Positions 57,972 to 64,000 of a DNA stretch of 64,000 nucleotides are shown one piece after another (position 1 is the first letter of the stretch; every line of letters begins with the position of its first letter). The position numbers and the translations under genes were made by a program. The notes below the pieces were generated by a model. It was not told the DNA's origin. It was given only the letters and a program-made list of their open reading frames with translations, and did not search any database. Origin of the DNA: Tetradesmus obliquus (Eukaryota; Chlorophyta; Chlorophyceae; Sphaeropleales; Scenedesmaceae); contig CP126197.1 of NCBI GenBank assembly GCA_030272155.1, forward strand, positions 2,542,001 to 2,606,000. Reading direction: 5' to 3'.

Positions 57972-60195
57972 CTAGTACACGCCATGCAGCGGCCAGCTTG
58001 CAGACTCTGGAGAGGCCTGCGGTCGCTTGCCTGCTGCGTGTGCACCTGCTGCCACACCTGCTGCCGCTGCTGCTGCAGCTGCCTTGTGTACACCATCATA
58101 CTCATGCAGATGCGCCTGGCAGTCACTTTCAGTGGAGCTTGAGGGCCACGAAGAAAGTGCCACGCCTGCCACAGCACGCGGGGAGTCTCTGCACACTGTC
58201 AGCTCTGACGACTGGCTGGTCTCATGCCCAGGGCTGATGTCGCTGCTGGCTGCTGCAGCAGCCTTCGCATCTGCTGCCAGCCCCACGCTGGCTTTTGACG
58301 GGAATGCTGCTGCAATCTCCCGCACAGCACACTGCTGCACGCAGTGCACGGCTGCTGGTGCCTGCTGCACCACACCACTTGCAGCAACCTGGACAGGCTG
58401 CTGCTCATATGGCTGCATAGGCGCCACCAGCTGCTGCAGGCCACATGACGGCAGCAACTGCTGCTGACACTGCCCTGCTGCGCTGTCTGCGGCAGCACTT
58501 GCTGCTGCTGCTGCTGCGCCATTGTCCTGGCCAAGGTCTTGCAACACCGACGGCCACTGCTGCCATTGCGAGCGCCGCAACCTGCTGCTGCGCTTCTGCT
58601 TGCTGCTCACACGAATAGGCCACTCGATGCTGTCGCAATCAGCCTCAGCCACAACAGTGTCGCACATGGACTGCCTGTGCAACTGCCGTGGTTCATGACT
58701 GCTGCTGCTGCTGGTGGTGGCAAACGCCTGACTGAGCAGGCGATCCTCCAAAGCCATAGGCGGCGGCACATGCTCAAACTGAAGCTGTTGCTCGTGCTGC
58801 TGCTGCTGCTGCCTGATGGGCTTGAAGGGCGTACCGGGTGGCGTACTGTCACAGGGTGCGTCCCTGAAACTGCGCCTGTACTGGCCGCTTGCCAGCTTTG
58901 CACGCTTGCCCTGCTGCGCGTCAACTCCACTGTCTGCCGGCATCTGCTTCACCAATGGTCCCATCACCACGAGGCCTGAAAAGTACAGTTCCCGGTCGCA
59001 GTGCAGCCGCTGCTGCAGGTGCCCAGAAGCTGCCCATAGCTGCAGCAGCAGAAGAACACCAGAGCAACAGCAGATCAGCAACAGCCTTGAGAAGTTCTGC
59101 CAGAGTACGGAGCTATACGCTGTGGACGTTAAGGAACAACAACACTCAGGTGACAGAACGACTTGTCCTTGTAGATCGCTGTTTCTCTTCAAAGGCCATG
59201 ATTCAGTGGGGGAGTGCTATGCTGCGTGCTTGCATCCAAGTGTGGTCCCTCTCTCACATGCATGCCAGTGACATGGCAGCACACACGTTGCTGTTCTTAG
59301 GCCCGAGTTCTATGCAACCATGTGCCGCTGCGCTGATCACAAAGACCTGTCAGCAGGTGACGCAGCTAAACTACTGTGTGTCTCCTGTCTTTGAAACACA
59401 TATGTGCTGCCTGGAGGAGGTAGAGCAACGCTGATCAGCCCACACAGGGCAGGCGCCGACCGACCCTGCTGCAATACTAACGCCCAGCAGGATATGCTGT
59501 TTCTGTCCTGAGTTGCTATAACCATCCACAGCCTGCCCCACCTACCTGTTGGCTGTAAAGCAAGGAAGCTGCAGCCTGTGGCTGAACTGGTGCTTCTCCA
59601 GAAGCACTGGACACATGGGGTCCAGGCACCTGCTTAGCCAGCCGCAGCTTCAGTGTCTTAGACGTGCGGCGCCCAGCATCAGCAAGCCCGTTGCGAGGTC
59701 TTGTTTCAGATGACCTGCGGCACAGCCACAGCAAGCTGCGTCAACACACGCACGAAGATGCCAACAGCGCCAGCAGGTGTCCGCGAGCCCAAGGCATGCC
59801 TTGCAAACGTGCGCGCTGGTCATCACACCCGTGAACAGGACGCATCAAGCGCGGAGCTAGCCTTGACGCTGAGCAGACCAGAGATGCCTGAAAGCCGAGA
59901 TGACCAAATCGGCCATTCCTGCCTTCGAGCAACACAACTAACCGATACTGACGTCAAGAAATGCAACATATGAGCCCAGCAGGCACCGTCAGGGCCCACC
60001 GGGGACACCAAAGCTGCGAACACCGCGTCTCTAGCTCGCAGGCTGAGGGCGCTGCTGAAACGCTGACTCGCAGTCACATAAACGCTATGTCCATGAAGAC
60101 AGCACGGGCGGGCTTCTCACCTCATCCAAGTAGGCCGCAGCCTGCCCCAAGTGCCAAGAAAGCGTGTTGCGGACGTCCTCGCTCCCAGAACTCAT
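57972..60195 (-). CDS. Unrecognised protein of 447 aa, 4 exons
   Basis: Model on the minus strand: 60195-60121, 59887-59829, 59714-59546, 59012-57972. All joins are GT-AG and in phase; exon 2 rests on a weaker donor (GTGTGA) and is the least certain. The protein starts MSSGSEDVRNTLSWHLGQAA and continues through a basic segment (RRTSKTLKLRLAKQ), then LYFSGLVVMGPLVKQ, KRAKLASGQYRRSF and STPPGTPFKPIR, followed by Gln, Ser and Ala runs and a second basic cluster (KQKRSSRLRRSQW). The two basic clusters could be nuclear localisation signals and TPPGTP could be a proline-directed phosphorylation site; both are inferences. No domain is recognised. The 3' end may be spliced differently: the last ~60 codons are Ala-rich and weak. 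Exon 4 alone is the best-supported part. Confidence 0.6.
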
Positions 60196-62679
60196 AAACA
60201 AACCTACAGAAAGCTGTCGCTATGCTGAACGGGCTGAAGCACGAGAAACGCTGTATGTCAGACACAGCAATATCGAACCCAAACTAGCTCTTGTGATGTC
60301 CCGGTGCATATAAATCACATCAAAGCTACTGAGTTGCCTGTGGCGGATCACTTGGGGTGTAAAAACGGGCTTCCATGGCTCCCATGCCTGGGTTCAGGGA
60401 TTTGTTGTTTCGCAGACAACGCACCACGCTAACCTTCGGGTTCGCCACCACACCAATAGTCAATGATGCTCATTTGCTGCTTTTCTTGCGCTCTCATCTC
60501 ACGCTGGAATGTTGAGCCCGAAGTTCTAGTGGAGACTGATCGCGCGGAGGGAACATTGTTTGGTCACCAAACAACGATACTTTGTTTACAAGGCATCGGG
60601 TCTGCTGAAATCACCTCAAGTTACAGAGTAACGTTGCTGCAGGAAGCTGTCTTAGTGTGACGCCCCTGGTCTTGCCTCGAAACATCACACACTCAAGGTA
60701 TGGGTGTGACTGTGAGGATCCCCTGACGGGGAAGCGGTGCATGCTGGCATGCTGGCTGCTGGCTGCTGGCTTGACTGCATCTCGTCCAGTTCAGGCAGAT
60801 GCCTGAGGTGAGTCGGAGCCTCTGTGTGTCCTCGTTGAAAGCATTGAAGGATGCTGCTGCCTTGTCTGGCAACCCCTTTAGACGCTTGAAGCGCCAGTCT
60901 GTTGGTTGATCAGCATGACATGCTTGCCAAGCAGAGCAGTTGACTTGCTTGAAACAGCAGGTGCGCACCCCTTCTGTGCAGCACATTCAATGATTGTCAA
61001 CTTGCCAGAATGCAGAACACGTGCTGCGTCAGCAACCTGTGTGCTCGTGCTGAACAAGTACAACGAAACGGACAAGACTCCTCAGTGCCACCACACATCG
61101 GTGGGACTACCTAGTAGGCGCTGGGCTTGGCATCCTTTGGCATCCTGCCACAGCAACCAGGCGCTGAGTATCCTATGCGCACATACATTACAGCATGGTT
61201 GCACTACACACGTGCCAGCTGGTGACCAGATACTTTTGTGCAAGCAAGTGCGTTGCAAAACGCCTTAGCAGCCGCTGGGGCCCCAATTGTCAAGCACACT
61301 CACTTGATGGGTAGCATGATGATGATGCTGATGATGCTGATGATGCACACTCAGACCTACAACTGAGCAAGCACACAGCATGTTGGTGACATGCTATCCA
61401 TGTCACAGCGACAATGAAGCCTTACTTCCCTTTAGGGTGCCATGCTTTTGGCTTGAGAGCCGAGCAGCTGAGTATGTGAGCGGTGGCATTGACATCATTC
61501 ACATGCAGCTCACTTGCCGATGCATCGGCATATGGGTGCCTCCACTTATAGTGTGGGTTTACACCCCATTTGCTCCATCGATCCTTGCGCAAGGATGCGT
61601 GCATGACGGGGATGATCCCTGTGGTGTGCTGGCCCGCTATGAACAGCGACTGGCACTGCCTTGGCAAGGTTTGGGGTGCGCACCAACCTTGTGTTACCTT
61701 GTATGGTACACCTTGATCTGGGGGCTGTGCCCGGCACAACAACAAGCAAACAATTACAGCAGCAAGGCACTGACCAGAAGTTTCAGCAACTTGACCTTCT
61801 GTCTGGCCTGAAAAAGAAGGGTGCTGGGTAGCGTATGCCTGCCACCACTCCTGCTAACGCAACAGGTGTATGCTGGGCACAGCAGCATCGGCCGTGATAT
61901 ACATGTTGCAGCTGACGTCTGACGATGATGCTCAACAGCCATGTTGCCACCAACATGCACATGATCCCCTGGTACCACGGCTGCAAGCAACAACTCATAC
62001 AACCTCCAAGGCATGGAACAACAATGCAGCGCAAGCAAGGCAGCAAGTATTGCAACCCAGTCCAGCCAATGGCTGGCTTTAGAACCCCTTCAGCCAGCCA
62101 ATGGCTGGCTCCAAAACCCATTCACATCAGTCGATGTAAGCCTAGCGCCACTTTCACGCTCCCAGTGCAGATACCATTTGTTAGGTCATTGACGGGGCCA
62201 TGGTCATGTTGAAGCCACCAACACCAGGCAGGCGCAAGGCCGTGCTCTTAGCGGCACACTGCCAGGATTCCTATGTTGCAAAACACATGCTGCTGTCCCC
62301 CACCCAATACACACCATGAGCCTGTCCAATGCCACCTGCATGCTGCCCTTGCCACGGGGCTTGGGACATTTGCAAGCCGCATGATTACAGCAGCCCACCA
62401 GCGAACTCACCATGCAGTGGCCATCACATTCAGCACAACACTGCACATGCACGCACAATGAACCACACCTCACTGGCAGCCTGGCACAGCAACCCAACCA
62501 GCAAGCTGCTGCTGTAGCGACAACACTGTGCATCCCCGCCTCCCACCACCTGCGTCGCATGTCAAATTGCAATGCAGCCATCCGCAGCTGCTGCCCCTCA
62601 CACTTGCCCCTACACTTCACACCCCAACCTGCAAGCCCTGCCACCAAAAACCCCACCCAACCCTGCTCATCGCACTACA
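60196..62679. other. Intergenic region, no gene recognised
   Basis: About 2.5 kb upstream of the 447-aa gene and downstream of the DIL gene. The minus-strand frames at 60878-61075 and 60693-60986 look mildly coding-like and meet at a frame change near 60905, so a decayed gene or transposon fragment is possible. There is a GATGATGCT microsatellite at 61316-61345 and two copies of GCCAGCCAATGGCTGGCT (62061 and 62093). No RNA gene seen. Confidence 0.5.
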
Positions 62680-62915
62680 TCACATCAGCCCCGTGCTCGC
62701 GCCGCTCTCCGCGCGCACGATGGTGATGCGCCGCGAGCGCGGCACGCCCGCGCCCCACAGGTTGTGCAGCAGCTTGAAGCGCAGCGGCAGCGGCAGCCCT
62801 GCGGACGGCTCGCCGCACAGCCCGCCCAGCGCGTCCAGCTCGTCCTCGCTGTCAGCGTCGTACTCCAGCCCGGGCTCCTCGCCAACCTCCACCTGAGCAG
62901 GCAGCAGCAGCAGAC

Positions 62916-62947
<32 letters not shown>

Positions 62948-63804
62948 GCGGCACCATCGGTGAGGCAGAGTCAGAGGCAATGATGTCGACGACATCCTGT
63001 GCCACATCTTGTGCCTCATGTGGAAAGCTCCTGCAGCTCAAGGCAGCACACGACACAGCGTACACAAGCAGGCTGCCCACGCCATAGCCACACAGCGCCA
63101 CATCCCGCCTGCCTCCCCTCCTCGCACCTTCTCCATGGCCATGTCGTCGGTGGGCGAGTAGTAGGTGCACTCGCCCTCCACCTGCAGCCGCGGCGGCACG
63201 CTGACGTCGGCGCCGCCGGCCTGCTGCCGCAGCGCGCCCAGCACCTCGTAGGGGATGCCCTCGCGGCTGAAGTCGTCCGGCTGGAAGCGGTTGAGCATGA
63301 ACACCAGCGTGGGCAGCGCCAGCTGCGCGGAGGGGGGCAAGAGCACAGGCAGCACACGGCCAGCAAACAGGCAGCAAACAGACAGCAAGGGTGTGTTAAG
63401 TGATCTGCCAGTGTAGCAGCCTTGCAGCGTAGCCGTTCAACCAGCTGAAGCGGGAGCAGCAGTCGAGCATCAACTCCACCCTGCGGCAGCTGCACCTGCA
63501 GACAGCATGACACGTAGTCTGGCGGATGGCAAAGGTGCAGAGAGAATCCCCTGCACCTGCTCTTGGCCTCCCACACCGCACCCAGCTGCTGCGGCTTGTG
63601 CTGTGTGGCCCGCCACCCTCAGCCGCGCCGCCACTCACGTTCTCGCACATGTCTGAGCGGATGCCCTCCTCCAGCAGCAGGTCCTTGGGCATCATGAGCA
63701 GGTCGCTGGTGCTGCGCAGCAGCGGGAACAGGCTCTGGCCCTGCGCCGGCAGGTTGGCCCAGATCTCACGCATGCCGCCCTCGCCAAACGCCCACTGCTG
63801 GAAC
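62680..63804 (-). CDS. C-terminal part of a DIL (dilute)-domain protein, possibly a myosin XI-type tail
   Basis: Three final exons on the minus strand, 63804-63639, 63322-63128 and 62892-62680 (TGA), GT-AG and in phase, giving the last 190 residues; the first visible codon is split, so the gene continues to the right. Joined across the first intron, the product reads LLLEEGIRSDMCEN then LALPTLVFMLNRFQPDDFS and GIPYEVLGALRQQ. This follows the end of the DIL domain of class V/XI myosins (the block around the conserved Cys, the Leu-rich helix, Y/F..DDF and the following Val-Leu helix). DIL domains bind vesicle cargo and adaptors. After it come an acidic stretch (DADSEDELDALGG) and a conserved-looking LPLRFKLLHNLWG. 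The motor or other N-terminal domains are outside the window, so a non-myosin DIL protein is not excluded. Confidence 0.7.
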
Positions 63805-64000
63805 CTGCGGCAGCGCCAACAACAGCAGCAACAGTATGTGCCAGTCAGCTTGCTTGTGCCAGCGCATGTGAGCGGGGCTTGGCTGCTGCATGCCGCACAG
63901 CAGCACAACACTGCCAGGCTCCAGCTTCAGCCAGCTGCATCAACTGCTGCCCATACATCCACAGCATGCACACCCCACCTAGGGACAGCACAGCGAGTGC
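63805..64000 (-). other. Intron or upstream part of the DIL gene
   Basis: Starts at the 3' splice site of the first visible DIL exon (CTGCCGCAG at 63805-63813 on the gene strand). No coding frame joining it in phase was recognised before the window ends. Confidence 0.5.

Noticed and set aside
60300-60480. tRNA-like GGTTCG stretch near 60440
   Set aside because: No matching acceptor or anticodon stems can be formed around it.
63396-63638. Extra DIL-gene exon at about 63500-63430 (minus) starting after CTGTCTGCAG
   Set aside because: The flanking exons join in phase 0 without it and restore a continuous DIL-like sequence; including it in phase inserts unrelated residues at a conserved site.

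Overview
The window is nuclear DNA from a eukaryote, most likely a chlorophyte green alga. The genes are split by many short GT-AG introns. Coding and intron DNA is moderately GC-rich and saturated with CAG/CTG (poly-Gln, poly-Ala, poly-Ser) tracts, and the recognisable proteins are typical of plants and algae. A Scenedesmus-like relative (Sphaeropleales) is a guess from composition only.

Layout. 1-406 (-): 5' part of an unrecognised gene running off the left edge, whose first codons lie in the edge of a satellite. About 393-21390: one uninterrupted tandem array of a ~311-bp satellite (roughly 67 units) with 296-bp and ~347-bp variants and higher-order periods of 623, 962, 2179 and 4104 bp. 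21391-22160: a segment bounded by 25-bp inverted repeats. 22161-22545: one satellite copy in inverted orientation. 23480-38645 (+): a complete 29-exon 5-oxoprolinase gene (1366 aa, every splice phase consistent). 38646-40971: intergenic, with nine 20-bp repeats each carrying CACGTG. 40972-50180 (-): a complete 7-exon gene for a 2310-aa Gln/Ala-rich protein with four LOTUS/OST-HTH-like segments. 50882-51184: a 303-bp MITE-like element with 32-bp terminal inverted repeats and a 6-bp target duplication. 52254-55189 (+): a complete 5-exon UPF3 gene (590 aa). 57972-60195 (-): a 4-exon gene of unknown function (447 aa). 62680-63804 (-): the last three exons of a gene whose product ends like the DIL (dilute) domain of a myosin XI-type tail; its 5' part lies beyond the right edge.

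The genes do not form a pathway. 5-Oxoprolinase belongs to glutathione turnover, UPF3 to nonsense-mediated mRNA decay, the LOTUS protein probably to RNA binding or granules, and the DIL protein probably to cargo transport.

Most worth a second look: (1) introns of the 5-oxoprolinase gene, and one of the LOTUS gene, carry extra copies of the adjoining exon edges including the splice site, some differing mainly at synonymous positions; (2) a 72-bp-stem RNA hairpin inside a 5-oxoprolinase intron; (3) the structure and boundaries of the satellite, including a 29-bp insertion flanked by 8-bp direct repeats; (4) (CTG)n tracts placed just upstream of 3' splice sites in four genes.
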